A stretch of DNA of 64,000 nucleotides from Bog-756 sp963845485 (lineage in GTDB: Bacteria > Actinomycetota > Acidimicrobiia > Acidimicrobiales > RAAP-2): positions 53,291 through 117,290 of the forward strand of contig CAWJSI010000007.1 in assembly GCA_963845485.1 (NCBI GenBank), in the 5' to 3' direction. Within the stretch, counting starts at the first letter, position 1, and each line of letters starts with the position of its first letter. Shown here one piece after another: positions 26,676-34,637 of the stretch. The position numbers and the translations under genes were made by a program. The notes beneath the pieces are model-generated. The model made no database searches and was not told the origin of the DNA. It saw only the letters and a list, made by a program, of their open reading frames with translations.

Positions 26676-27539
26676 GTGGATCTATGCGGACTGGGCTTGG
26701 CTTTCGGTATTGCCGGTCTGTTCTGGGTCTGGCGGGCGGGTCGCCACGGAGGCGCATCGGTCACCGTGGACGGAGCGACGAAATCCCCGGATGCCGCGTC
26801 ACCGGTGGCGAGCTGGCTGCGGTCGAACCAGCTCCAGCTGTTGGCTGCGGTGGTGGGTGGCGTGGTAGCCGTCGTGGCCACCGGATGGCCGGTGACCGGT
26901 GCGATCGCTGCCGTGGCCGTCTGGGGACTGCCGAGGTTGCTCGGCAGAACCGGGGGATCGACAGCCATCGAACGCATTGAGGCCATCGCCACCTGGACCG
27001 AGATGCTCCAGGCCACCTTGACGGCATCGGCCGGGTTGATCGAGGCCATCATGGCTACCGCGCCGTTGGCGCCGTTGCCGATCCGTCCGGCAACCACCCG
27101 ATTGGCGGGCCGCCTCCGAGCTGGGGCGCAAACCCGCGATGCCCTTCTGCAGTTCGCCGACGAACTGGGTGATCCCAGTGCCGACCGGGTGGTGTGCGCT
27201 CTGATGCTTAGTGCTGCGGCCCGTGGGCAGCGCCTCGGTGACCTGTTGGCCACCCTGGCCGACTCGACCCGTGATGAGGTGGCCCTGCGACTTCGCATCG
27301 AGACGAGTCGGGCGTCGCTCCGCAGCGGAGTGCGCACGGTGCTGGTGTTCTCGGTCTCCTTTGCCTTGGCCCTCGTGATCCTGGCCCATGCCTACCTCGC
27401 CCCGTTCGGTACTTCCCGCGGCCAGGTCGTTCTGGCCGTCGTGGGCGTCCTTTATGCCGTTGGGCTGACGCTGATGGTGTTCCTCGCCCGCCCTCCGGCG
27501 CCGGTGAGGCTGCTGGGCCGGCACGTGGTCGAGCGATGA
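26676..27539 (+). CDS. tadB: TadB-like pilus assembly membrane protein
   Basis: The protein is about 287 residues long. Hydrophobic segments lie at the N-terminus (CGLGLAFGIAGLFWVW), in the middle (LLAAVVGGVVAVVATGWPVT) and at the C-terminus (VLVFSVSFALALVILAHAYL and VVLAVVGVLYAVGLTLMVFL). The cytoplasmic T2SSF segment between them contains the typical EAIATWTEMLQATLTASAGL. TadB forms the inner-membrane platform with TadC. GTG 26676 is chosen, but TTG 26670 is nearly as good. Unlike its neighbours it is separated from the gene before it, by 22 bases. Confidence 0.83.
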   Translation: MDLCGLGLAFGIAGLFWVWRAGRHGGASVTVDGATKSPDAASPVASWLRSNQLQLLAAVVGGVVAVVATGWPVTGAIAAVAVWGLPRLLGRTGGSTAIERIEAIATWTEMLQATLTASAGLIEAIMATAPLAPLPIRPATTRLAGRLRAGAQTRDALLQFADELGDPSADRVVCALMLSAAARGQRLGDLLATLADSTRDEVALRLRIETSRASLRSGVRTVLVFSVSFALALVILAHAYLAPFGTSRGQVVLAVVGVLYAVGLTLMVFLARPPAPVRLLGRHVVER

Positions 27540-28468
27540 TGGTGGTGGTCGTAGCCGGGGCCCTTACCGGCTTGGGCGTCGTGGGGATGATCTACGGACT
27601 ACGCACCACAACACCTTCGCTCGATGGTCTGGTGGCGACGCTCGATCAGGTGGTCGAGGTGGGCGATGGGCTCCCCGGGACTACGAGGGCCAGGACAACG
27701 CACGCACTCCCGCCCACCCGGTTGGAGCGGGCTGGGGCGGCCGCAGTGGCCCGCTTCGAGAACACGTCGGCTGCCGGACGGCCGTGGTGGGCCGGGATAC
27801 TCACGTCTCTGGCCGTAACGGGCGAATCCGTGGAGCAGCTGGCCGTCAAGGTGGTGGGAGCGGGCGCGGTCGGACTGCTGGCGCCCCCGATGCTCTGGCT
27901 GCTGGTCCGCTCGGTTGGTTCGTCGATCCCTGCCGGGATCCCCGTCGTGGCCGGCCTGGTCGTAGCGCCGATGTGCGCCGGTCTGCCGCTGCTGGGCCTG
28001 GCCGAGCGAGCCAAGCGGCGTCGACGTCACTTCCGTGCCGTCATCGGATCGTTCGTGGATCTGGTGGTGCTGGGCCTGGCCGGTGGGGTTGGCGTCGAAG
28101 GAGCGTTGGTGGCGGCCGCCCAGGTGAGTCAGGACTGGGCGGTCGGCCAGATGGGCCGGGCGCTGTTGCAGGCGCGCGACAGTGGCGAATCGCCGTGGCA
28201 TGCCCTCGCTCGCCTCGGGCAGCGGTTCGGGGTCACCGAGCTCGAGGAGCTCAGCGCATCCCTTCAGCTGGCCGGTACTGAGGGGGCCCGGATCCGTCAG
28301 TCCCTGAGCGCCCGATCCGTCTCCCTCCGGCGCCATGAACAGGCTGAGGCCGAGTCGTCCGCCAACGCCATGACCGAACGACTCTTTCTGCCCGGTGCCC
28401 TGCTCCTCATCGGCTTCTTGCTCTTCGTCGGCTATCCCGCCTTCAGCCGGATCATCGGGGGGTGGTGA
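27536..28468 (+). CDS. tadC: TadC-like pilus assembly membrane protein
   Basis: The protein has 310 residues. A first membrane helix lies at the start (MVVVVAGALTGLGVVGMIYG), two in the middle and one at the end (LPGALLLIGFLLFVGYPAF). The cytoplasmic GspF/T2SSF domain includes RRRHFRAVIGSFVDLVVLGL, AGGVGVEGALVAAAQVSQDW and LARLGQRFGVTELEELSASL, all standard TadC features. It pairs with TadB as the membrane platform for CpaF. The ATG overlaps the TadB stop (ATGA). Confidence 0.87.
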   Translation: MMVVVVAGALTGLGVVGMIYGLRTTTPSLDGLVATLDQVVEVGDGLPGTTRARTTHALPPTRLERAGAAAVARFENTSAAGRPWWAGILTSLAVTGESVEQLAVKVVGAGAVGLLAPPMLWLLVRSVGSSIPAGIPVVAGLVVAPMCAGLPLLGLAERAKRRRRHFRAVIGSFVDLVVLGLAGGVGVEGALVAAAQVSQDWAVGQMGRALLQARDSGESPWHALARLGQRFGVTELEELSASLQLAGTEGARIRQSLSARSVSLRRHEQAEAESSANAMTERLFLPGALLLIGFLLFVGYPAFSRIIGGW

Positions 28469-28575
28469 TGGTACGGCAACCACCGGCGCACCAGACCCAC
28501 CCTCCAATCGGCCGGTCCGCCCGCTGACACCGCCACCCCCGGCCACCACTGTCGTAACGAACGAAGGGATTCCTC

Positions 28576-28770
28576 ATGCTTCCGCACCAGATCACCATCC
28601 TTTGGACCTACCTCCGAGCCCGGACCGGCGCTGCCGGCGGCTGGGACGATGCCGGCACCGTCGTCGAGAAAGTCATCCTCACCGCGGTGTTCGCGGCGTT
28701 GGCCATTGCCGTGGGTGCCATCATCGTGAGCAAGGTCACCGCCAAAGCCAACTCCATCAATCTCAATTGA
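28576..28770 (+). CDS. Flp-type pilin
   Basis: The protein has 64 residues. A hydrophilic start (MLPHQITILWTYLRARTGAA) leads into GTVVEKVILTAVFAALAIAV, a hydrophobic helix preceded by Gly with Glu at position +5, as in class III signal peptides cut by a TadV-like prepilin peptidase. The mature pilin would be about 40 residues. No prepilin peptidase is encoded in the window. It is the only gene here with a 107-base untranslated gap ahead, which may allow higher expression of the major subunit. Confidence 0.82.
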   Translation: MLPHQITILWTYLRARTGAAGGWDDAGTVVEKVILTAVFAALAIAVGAIIVSKVTAKANSINLN

Positions 28771-29180
28771 GCCGACGCACGCTGCACGGTGGGTCGGCTG
28801 GGCCGCGACCGGGGGGCGACCACGGTTCGACGGTTGTCGAGGCCGTGCTGGTAATTCCCGTGGCCATGCTGCTCTTGTTGGCCGTGGTGCAGTTCGCCCT
28901 GTGGGCCCATGCCGCCCAGGTCGTGCAGCTGGCCGCCTCCGAAGGCGACCAGGCCGCCCGCACCACCGGTGACGTGGCGAGCGGGGAGACTCGAGCCAAC
29001 GCCGTGCTTGCCGCATCGGGCTCGGTGGTGACGGCCTCGTCAGCCGTGGTGTCCATCGGACCCGGCCAGGAGGCGATGACCACGGTGAAGGGTAGGGCCG
29101 AAGCGGTGTTGCCCTGGCTGAGCCTGCCCGTCTCCGCCATCCAGGTCGGACCGGTCCAGGAGTTCCGGACCTCCGGATGA
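28767..29180 (+). CDS. TadE-like pseudopilin
   Basis: The protein is about 137 residues long. GSTVVEAVLVIPVAMLLLLA is the TadE signature: Gly, then Glu at +5, then a hydrophobic helix. The remainder is a small extracytoplasmic domain rich in Ala/Val. The TTG start at 28767 overlaps the pilin stop as TTGA, matching the coupling used throughout the operon. The exact start is uncertain because rare TTG is the only candidate close by. Confidence 0.78.
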   Translation: MSRRTLHGGSAGPRPGGDHGSTVVEAVLVIPVAMLLLLAVVQFALWAHAAQVVQLAASEGDQAARTTGDVASGETRANAVLAASGSVVTASSAVVSIGPGQEAMTTVKGRAEAVLPWLSLPVSAIQVGPVQEFRTSG

Positions 29181-29599
29181 ACCGAGCCGTCAGTGCCGTT
29201 GATCGGGGGAGCCTCACCGTGGAGCTGGTCGTTCTGACGCCGGTGCTGCTACTTGTGGTGCTGATCGTGGTGGCCTTCGGTCGGGTGGGCGAGGCGCGCC
29301 AGCAGGTTGTGGAAGCGGCCCGGGCCGGGGCGGAGGTGGCGTCGGTGCAGCCCGACGGCGCCGCGGCACGGACCGAGGCCGAGCGCGAGGCCACCGTGGG
29401 CACGGCTGGCCACACCCGGACATGTTCGGCCACCACGGTAACCACCGACACCGACCACTTCGTCCCCGGCGGCTACGTGACCGTTACCGTGGTGTGCAGA
29501 GTGCAGCTCTCCGACCTGTCGCTCCCCGGCGTTCCCGGATCGACGGCCGTGCGGGCGTCGTCGACGGATCCGATCGACCCCTACCGGGCCGTGGGATGA
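29177..29599 (+). CDS. TadE-like pseudopilin, second copy
   Basis: The protein has 140 residues. GSLTVELVVLTPVLLLVVLI repeats the TadE pattern with the Glu at +5. The domain that follows has two cysteines (RTCSATTV and VTVVCRVQLSD) that could form a disulfide, as is common in TadE/TadF proteins. The ATG overlaps the preceding stop (ATGA). It probably acts as a minor pilin that primes or caps the Flp fibre. Confidence 0.8.
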   Translation: MNRAVSAVDRGSLTVELVVLTPVLLLVVLIVVAFGRVGEARQQVVEAARAGAEVASVQPDGAAARTEAEREATVGTAGHTRTCSATTVTTDTDHFVPGGYVTVTVVCRVQLSDLSLPGVPGSTAVRASSTDPIDPYRAVG

Positions 29600-30021
29600 C
29601 CGCACCCCGTCGGTGCCCCGATGCGGACGGCTCCATCAGCGCCTTCGTGGTGTTGTTATTGGTGGCCCTCATGGTCCTGGCCGGCTTGGTGGTCGACGGG
29701 GGCACGGCCCTTTCGGCGCAGCAGTCAGCTGCCGACGAAGCCGAACAAGCAGCGAGGGCCGGAGCCGGTGCCCTTTCGGTCGATGCCCTCCGCTCGGGCT
29801 CGCTCCAACTCGATCCCTCCACGGCAGTGGCGGCTGCCGAGTCGTTCGCCGCCGCCGCCGGCCATCCCGGGACTGCCACGGTCTCCGACGGCGTCGTGAC
29901 CGTCCGCATCCGCTACCGGGTGGCGACCGAGGTACTCGGTATCGTAGGGATCGACTCTCTGCCCGTTTCGGTGGTGGCCTCGGCCACGAACGTACAGGGA
30001 GTGACCGTGGGGACGCCATGA
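29596..30021 (+). CDS. TadG-like pilus protein (Rv3660c-type helicase/secretion neighbour family)
   Basis: The protein has 141 residues. DGSISAFVVLLLVALMVLAG is one membrane helix with the leading Asp-Gly-Ser seen in TadG, and VVDGGTALSAQQSAADEAEQ AARAGA is the conserved segment after it. A short beta domain follows. In TadG the longer forms carry a von Willebrand-type domain; this short actinobacterial form does not. The ATG overlaps the previous stop, and its own stop overlaps the LysM gene by 4 bases. The alternative description, a third TadE-like protein, is possible. Confidence 0.72.
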   Translation: MTAPRRCPDADGSISAFVVLLLVALMVLAGLVVDGGTALSAQQSAADEAEQAARAGAGALSVDALRSGSLQLDPSTAVAAAESFAAAAGHPGTATVSDGVVTVRIRYRVATEVLGIVGIDSLPVSVVASATNVQGVTVGTP

Positions 30022-31469
30022 ACAGGGCCATTGTTCCGTTCCCCTCCGAACGCTGGCCCGTGGTCAGGCTCGTGTCATCGGTCGTCGGGTTGGTGGCGCT
30101 GGTCGTGGCCGCGCCGATTGCTCTCTCCGTCCTGGGCGGCATGCCCTTCTCGCACGCCGGGGTGGTGGCGATCTCACACTCGCTGACCTCGAGGCAGGCC
30201 GGCGATCCTCGCCTGGTGTCCGGGTGGATCACCAGCAGCGTCTTGGTGCTGGCGTGGTTGGCGTGGGCATGGTTGAGCGTCTGCGTGGTCGTGGAGCTGC
30301 GGTCGTGGATCACCGGCCGGACCCCGATGAGGCTGCCGGCCAGCCGGACCATGCAATCGGTGGCGGCATTCCTGGTAGGAACCGCACTGGCGCTGGCGAC
30401 GGCGGGAAGGTTGACGCCAACGCCGAGACAGGCGTCCGTCGCCGCCACGAACGTCGTGCCGGTGAGCCGGGTCGGCATCCCGAACTCGGTGGGACCGGTG
30501 TGGTCAGTCGCACTGTCACCTGACCGATTCCCTGACGGTGTCGTGCCCATGTCCCTCCTGGTGAACGGCCTCGATGCCGAAAGCGCCGACCGGCCGCACC
30601 TGCAGGGTGCCGGTTCGCCGTCTCCTGTGTTGGGTCAGATTCGTCCCCGTACTTCGGCTGAGCGGCGAAGGTTCCGAGGAGGGGACGGGCAGCGTTCTAT
30701 GACGTCGGTGGAGGGGGGAGGCCGGGCTCCCGGGGAGGCGAGAGAGGCGTTCGCAGACGCTCCGCCCGATGCCGACCAGGTCGATCGCCTGGCCGTTCCG
30801 AAGACGCACCTGGTCCGCACGAGAGAGACCCTCTGGTCGATCGCCGAGGACGAACTCGGCACCGCCCTGCGGTGGAACGAGTTGGCCGAGTACAACTATG
30901 GGATCACCCAGGCTGACGGTCAGTCCCTCGACGAACGTCACTGGGTGGTTCCGGGGTGGCGGCTGCTCCTCCCACCGACCTCGGTCGGCGACGTCGGTAC
31001 CGGCACGGTGGTTCGTGAGACGGTGGAAAGGCCGATGGCGAGACCGACGCCAACCGAGGGTACGGAGCTGGTTCCTCCGGGCCTGCCCGTGAACCGGGCT
31101 TCCGTCCTTGATCGGACTCCTGAACCCTTGAAGGCACAGCATGTGCCACCGGGCTCGACCCGGACGGCGCGTGAGTCAGCGAGGATCAACCCACTCACTC
31201 CGCCGCGGCCGTTCACACCGTCGGTGCCCGTGGTCCCCCTGGGCGGGGGAGTGGTGGGCGCCGGCGTGGTCCGTCTGCTCGATCGCTTGCGGCAGGTCCA
31301 GCAGCGTCATCGACCGGTTGGCAGCTACATCCGGCTTCCCGACCGGGACCAGAGCCGATTCGAGCAACGCCTGCGGGTCGGCGACGGTGTAGGCCTCACT
31401 GCCGAAGTGGACGCCGCCATTCGATGGGCAACTTCGTCAGGGCCGAGGTGGCTGCGGAGTCGCCCGTGA
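30018..31469 (+). CDS. Membrane LysM-domain protein, first part of a probable LysM-BTAD protein
   Basis: As read, the product has 483 residues. Three membrane helices (about 17-43, 68-92 and 110-130) are followed by a disordered stretch and a LysM-like module at about 257-316: THLVRTRETLWSIAEDELG, then WNELAEYNYG and HWVVPGWRLLLPP. A second glycine-rich membrane-like segment (VPVVPLGGGVVGAGVVRLLD) comes near the end. Actinobacterial Tad loci often end in one long protein with membrane helices, LysM and a C-terminal BTAD regulator domain. This frame overlaps the BTAD frame by 46 bases. A fourth G in GGG at 31426-31428 would fuse them into about 1058 residues. Confidence 0.75.
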   Translation: MNRAIVPFPSERWPVVRLVSSVVGLVALVVAAPIALSVLGGMPFSHAGVVAISHSLTSRQAGDPRLVSGWITSSVLVLAWLAWAWLSVCVVVELRSWITGRTPMRLPASRTMQSVAAFLVGTALALATAGRLTPTPRQASVAATNVVPVSRVGIPNSVGPVWSVALSPDRFPDGVVPMSLLVNGLDAESADRPHLQGAGSPSPVLGQIRPRTSAERRRFRGGDGQRSMTSVEGGGRAPGEAREAFADAPPDADQVDRLAVPKTHLVRTRETLWSIAEDELGTALRWNELAEYNYGITQADGQSLDERHWVVPGWRLLLPPTSVGDVGTGTVVRETVERPMARPTPTEGTELVPPGLPVNRASVLDRTPEPLKAQHVPPGSTRTARESARINPLTPPRPFTPSVPVVPLGGGVVGAGVVRLLDRLRQVQQRHRPVGSYIRLPDRDQSRFEQRLRVGDGVGLTAEVDAAIRWATSSGPRWLRSRP

Positions 31470-33193
31470 CGGGAGCTGGCCACGAGCCTGCTCCTCAGGT
31501 ACTCGGAGTGCGGATCCATCCGGAGGTCATCGAGCTGGTCCTGGCCGGGGAGACCCGAGAGGTGGTGGTAGTCGAACGGTCGACGATCCCACCCGAGGGC
31601 GCCCGGTCGGCGGCCACCGTGGGAGTGGCAGTCGCCCCTCTGTTGGTCACCGTGGGTCGTGAGCCCGTTGGACCGGTCATGGTCAACCTCGAATCGTTGG
31701 GTTCACTTCTGGTTGACGGGAACCCTGAGGGGGCAGACGCCGTGGTGCGGGCCCTGGCTTTGGAACTCGCCACGTCGCACTGGGCCGGCCAGTTCTCGGT
31801 GGCTGTGGTCGGGTTCGGATACGAACTCGATCGCTTCGACGGAGTGACCTCACACGGCGAGATCGACGATCTCATCAGAGTGTTGTACCGCCGCAAAATT
31901 GACGCTGTGGAACTACTGCGTTCCACCCCCTACCCCTCCTTTGCCTCCGCGCGCCGTGCTGAGCCTTCGCCGAGATGGGCGCCCACAGTGGTTCTCTGCG
32001 GGCCCGGCATATCCGAAGAGGATGTGACCGAACTTATCGCCGTGGCGTCGGACTCTCCGCTCGGGATGGCCGTGGTCGCCGTGGGCGAGCGGACTGACGC
32101 CGAGTACTCGGTGAGGCTGACTGGCGGCACCTGGTCTTCCTCGCTCGAGCTTCTCGGTGCCGTGGCCTTTCCCCAGCGCGTCGACAATCAGGAATGGGAT
32201 GAGGTAACAGGGCTGCTGGACACGGCAGCCAGCCGAGAAGCCGCGTTGTCTTCGGAGGAGCCCTATGTCAGTCTCCCGATCCGCCTGCCGCCTCCGATCG
32301 ACGACAGTGCAGCACGTGAGGATCTAGCCGACACCCTGCGGGTGCCACCTCCCGCGCGACGAGCTCCGGCAAGCGAGCCACCGGAATGGGAGGACTCAAG
32401 TGGAACGGCACCCGTCGCCCGGGGCGCTCAGAACGACCTCGACCAGGATGGTGATCCTGACCCGGGGCCGGAGATCGTCGTCGCCGTACTGGGACCCATC
32501 GAAATCCGTGGCGCGGCTCGTCCATTTGCCAGGGCCTGGGCCGAAGAGCTGGTCGTCTATCTGGCCATGCACCCGAATGGGGTGGCCAATGAAGTCTGGT
32601 CCACGGCGCTGTGGCCCGACCGCCTCATGGCACCGTCGAGTCTCCACTCGACGGCGTCGGTGGCCAGGCGCTCACTGGGACAGGGCGTGGGCGGCGGCGA
32701 CCATCTACCCCGCTCGCACGGGAGCCTGGCGCTCGCCGACAGCGTGCACACGGACTGGGACCAGTTCGTCGCCTTGGCCACATCCGACCAACCCGAACAG
32801 TGGCGCCGAGCGCTGATGCTGATACGGGGTAGGCCCTTCGAGGGACTTCGATCCTCGGACTGGCCGATTCTCGAAGGGATTGCCCCAGCCATCGAGGCGG
32901 CAGTAGTCGATCTCAGCGGACGCCTTGCCGGGGCGTACCTCAGGCAAGGGGACGGTCCGGGAGCCGAGTGGGCTGCCCGTCGTGGTCTCGTGGTGAGTCC
33001 CTATGACGAGCGGCTCTATCGCATGCTTATGCGTGCCGCCGATGTCAGTGGGAATCCTGCCGGGGTCGAGGCGGTCATGACTGAACTACTCCGGCTGATC
33101 GCCGACGACATCGAGCCACTCGATGCGGTGCACCCGAGCACCATGGATCTCTACCGCCAGTTGAGCCGACGAAGGAAGTTCTCACGAACATGA
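31424..33193 (+). CDS. BTAD-domain regulator-like protein, second part of a probable LysM-BTAD protein
   Basis: As read, the product has 589 residues from ATG 31424. Residues about 25-270 are an uncharacterised alpha/beta region (VLGVRIHPEVIELVLAGETR, then TSHWAGQFSVAVVGFGYELD). Residues about 345-420 form a winged-helix segment (VVAVLGPIEIRGAARPFARA, then ALWPDRLMAPSSLHSTASVA) and the rest is a BTAD tetratricopeptide-like domain ending in DIEPLDAVHPSTMDLYRQL. BTAD is found in SARP regulators, but in Tad loci it occurs in membrane proteins, so DNA binding is not certain. This is probably not an independent gene; the ATG lies at the likely frameshift site and has no ribosome binding site. Confidence 0.72.
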   Translation: MGNFVRAEVAAESPVTGAGHEPAPQVLGVRIHPEVIELVLAGETREVVVVERSTIPPEGARSAATVGVAVAPLLVTVGREPVGPVMVNLESLGSLLVDGNPEGADAVVRALALELATSHWAGQFSVAVVGFGYELDRFDGVTSHGEIDDLIRVLYRRKIDAVELLRSTPYPSFASARRAEPSPRWAPTVVLCGPGISEEDVTELIAVASDSPLGMAVVAVGERTDAEYSVRLTGGTWSSSLELLGAVAFPQRVDNQEWDEVTGLLDTAASREAALSSEEPYVSLPIRLPPPIDDSAAREDLADTLRVPPPARRAPASEPPEWEDSSGTAPVARGAQNDLDQDGDPDPGPEIVVAVLGPIEIRGAARPFARAWAEELVVYLAMHPNGVANEVWSTALWPDRLMAPSSLHSTASVARRSLGQGVGGGDHLPRSHGSLALADSVHTDWDQFVALATSDQPEQWRRALMLIRGRPFEGLRSSDWPILEGIAPAIEAAVVDLSGRLAGAYLRQGDGPGAEWAARRGLVVSPYDERLYRMLMRAADVSGNPAGVEAVMTELLRLIADDIEPLDAVHPSTMDLYRQLSRRRKFSRT

Positions 33194-33345
33194 TCTTGCC
33201 GACTCGCCTGTAACTCGGATCGAACCAGGTGAGATCAGTCAGGTCGGATCAGTTGGAGTGACGCCGACCTCTCGCATGGTCAGTCACCGATGGTTGTGTG
33301 GCGGAGGCGCCATTCAACCGGTTTGGGGTGCTTCTTAGGTAGTAT

Positions 33346-33380
33346 AATCGGAAGTAGATCCGGTAGCCAAATCGGAAATA
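33346..33380. promoter_or_regulatory. AT-rich promoter with 11-base repeats before the Xre-RES pair
   Basis: A consensus TATAAT is at 33343-33348. AATCGGAAGTA (33346-33356) and AATCGGAAATA (33370-33380) are direct repeats, identical at 10 of 11 positions, 24 bases apart start to start. Their place between -10 and start suits autoregulation by the antitoxin. No good -35 is visible at 16-18 bases. Confidence 0.5.
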
Positions 33381-33401
33381 AACATGGGGGAGGGAGTCAG
33401 G

Positions 33402-33743
33402 ATGACCCTTGAGACCGCAGTGGAGGCAAGCGAGATCGTTGATGCCCTAAAGCCCTTTGGCGTCAAGCAGACAGATGTTGCTGTCGTCGTCCAGGTTACG
33501 GACCGGGCGGTGCGCGGCTGGCGTACAGGGAGCATCTCCCGAGATCGATACGATCGTCTCACGGAGTTTCGAGACCTAGTCTCGTTGCTCTCGGATTCCC
33601 TAACTCCACGGGGCGTCGGTCAGTGGCTCCATGCGCGCAATCGCGTCCTCCGTGGCGATCGCCCCATTGACGCACTAAGCCGTGGGGAGATGGAGCGAGT
33701 GCAGCAGGCGGCCCAGGCATTTGTGCATGGCGCCTACGAGTGA
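33402..33743 (+). CDS. Xre/MbcA/ParS-type antitoxin (DUF2384)
   Basis: The protein has 113 residues. An N-terminal helix-turn-helix-like region (EIVDALKPFGVKQTDVAVVV, then VTDRAVRGWRTGSISRDRYD) is followed by the MbcA/ParS toxin-binding segment ending GQWLHARNRVLRGDRPIDAL. This C-terminal pattern (W-L...N..L.G..P.d.L) is typical of antitoxins that cover the active site of RES toxins. ATG 33402 has GGGAGGGAG just upstream; ATG 33384, six codons earlier, lies on that site. Base composition is less GC-rich than in neighbouring genes, suggesting transfer. Confidence 0.8.
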   Translation: MTLETAVEASEIVDALKPFGVKQTDVAVVVQVTDRAVRGWRTGSISRDRYDRLTEFRDLVSLLSDSLTPRGVGQWLHARNRVLRGDRPIDALSRGEMERVQQAAQAFVHGAYE

Positions 33744-34372
33744 CCCCCTTGGACGACGCGGTTGGTGCTTGCCCTCGCCGTCCACTCCGAGGACGATTCT
33801 GGCACCAAGGACCAACCCGCTGGCCACTCGTAGGGATCACCAGTCCTGCCGAGACCGACGGTCGTTTTCATCAGGCCGGAGGGCCGGGAGTCTGGTATGC
33901 ATCGAGTCAAGAGCAGGCAGCGTGGGCCGAGTTGTTTCGCCATTTCTTGGATGAAGGTGTCGACCCCTTTGAGGTGCGCCGGAGCGTGGGCCCTATTGGT
34001 GTTGACGATCTTGAAGTGCTTGACCTCACCGATACGGCGGTACTTCGGATCCTCGGAATCACTACCTATCATCTCACCTCTGACGATGTCGATCTGACGC
34101 AACAGATCGCAGCGGCAGCCCATGCAGCATCGTTCGAGGGCATCCTCGCTCCGTCCGTCGCACTCCCGGGTCGCAGAACCTTGGTGGTTTTCACGGTCGG
34201 CTTGAGGAAGCTAGCGGCCGGACGGGCCCGCGTCACCTCGCCACCACCACGTCTCGCTGATCTGCTGCACCTGATCCGGCCAGACAGGAATGTTTCGGGA
34301 GTGGTCCGTTCACTCTTTGGTTGGCTATCTGCTCACGGGAGTGAGGCGATTCGCCAACGGCGTCGGAGGTGA
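33740..34372 (+). CDS. RES-domain toxin (MbcT-like NAD+ degrading enzyme)
   Basis: The protein has 210 residues. The RES fold core is visible: an early Arg/Trp segment (LRGRFWHQGPTRWPLVGITS), then GRFHQAGGPGVWYASSQEQA AWAEL with Tyr and Glu, the family's R...Y...E catalytic arrangement, and a Ser/His-rich stretch HAASFEGILAPSVALPG. MbcT of M. tuberculosis breaks down NAD+ by phosphorolysis and is held by MbcA; the same is inferred here. The GTG start overlaps the antitoxin stop (GTGA). The next 265 bases to the LLM gene show nothing recognisable. Confidence 0.78.
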   Translation: MTPLDDAVGACPRRPLRGRFWHQGPTRWPLVGITSPAETDGRFHQAGGPGVWYASSQEQAAWAELFRHFLDEGVDPFEVRRSVGPIGVDDLEVLDLTDTAVLRILGITTYHLTSDDVDLTQQIAAAAHAASFEGILAPSVALPGRRTLVVFTVGLRKLAAGRARVTSPPPRLADLLHLIRPDRNVSGVVRSLFGWLSAHGSEAIRQRRRR

Positions 34373-34637
34373 ACCTGAATGTTGGCTCGTTTTGCAGCAT
34401 CGACTCCGCAAAGCGAGTGGTCCGTTGAAGCAATGGATCGTGGTGTAACCGCAATCTTGTGGAATTGGAGACACCACCCCCCAGGGGGCACCAGGTCGTT
34501 GGCAGTACCCCGATGGAAGTGTTAATCGTAGGAGCGGTGCACATCGGTCACGAGTCGGTAAGTGCTCCGACGAAGTACGTCTTCAGGCCCCATCCCACAA
34601 AGTCACGGACTCAGAGGTGCTCCGAGCCTTGGTGGGG

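Noticed and set aside
31424..31429. Programmed -1/+1 frameshifting for LysM-BTAD
   Set aside because: The site lacks a heptameric slippery sequence. A missing G in a short run, as at two other places in the window, is simpler.
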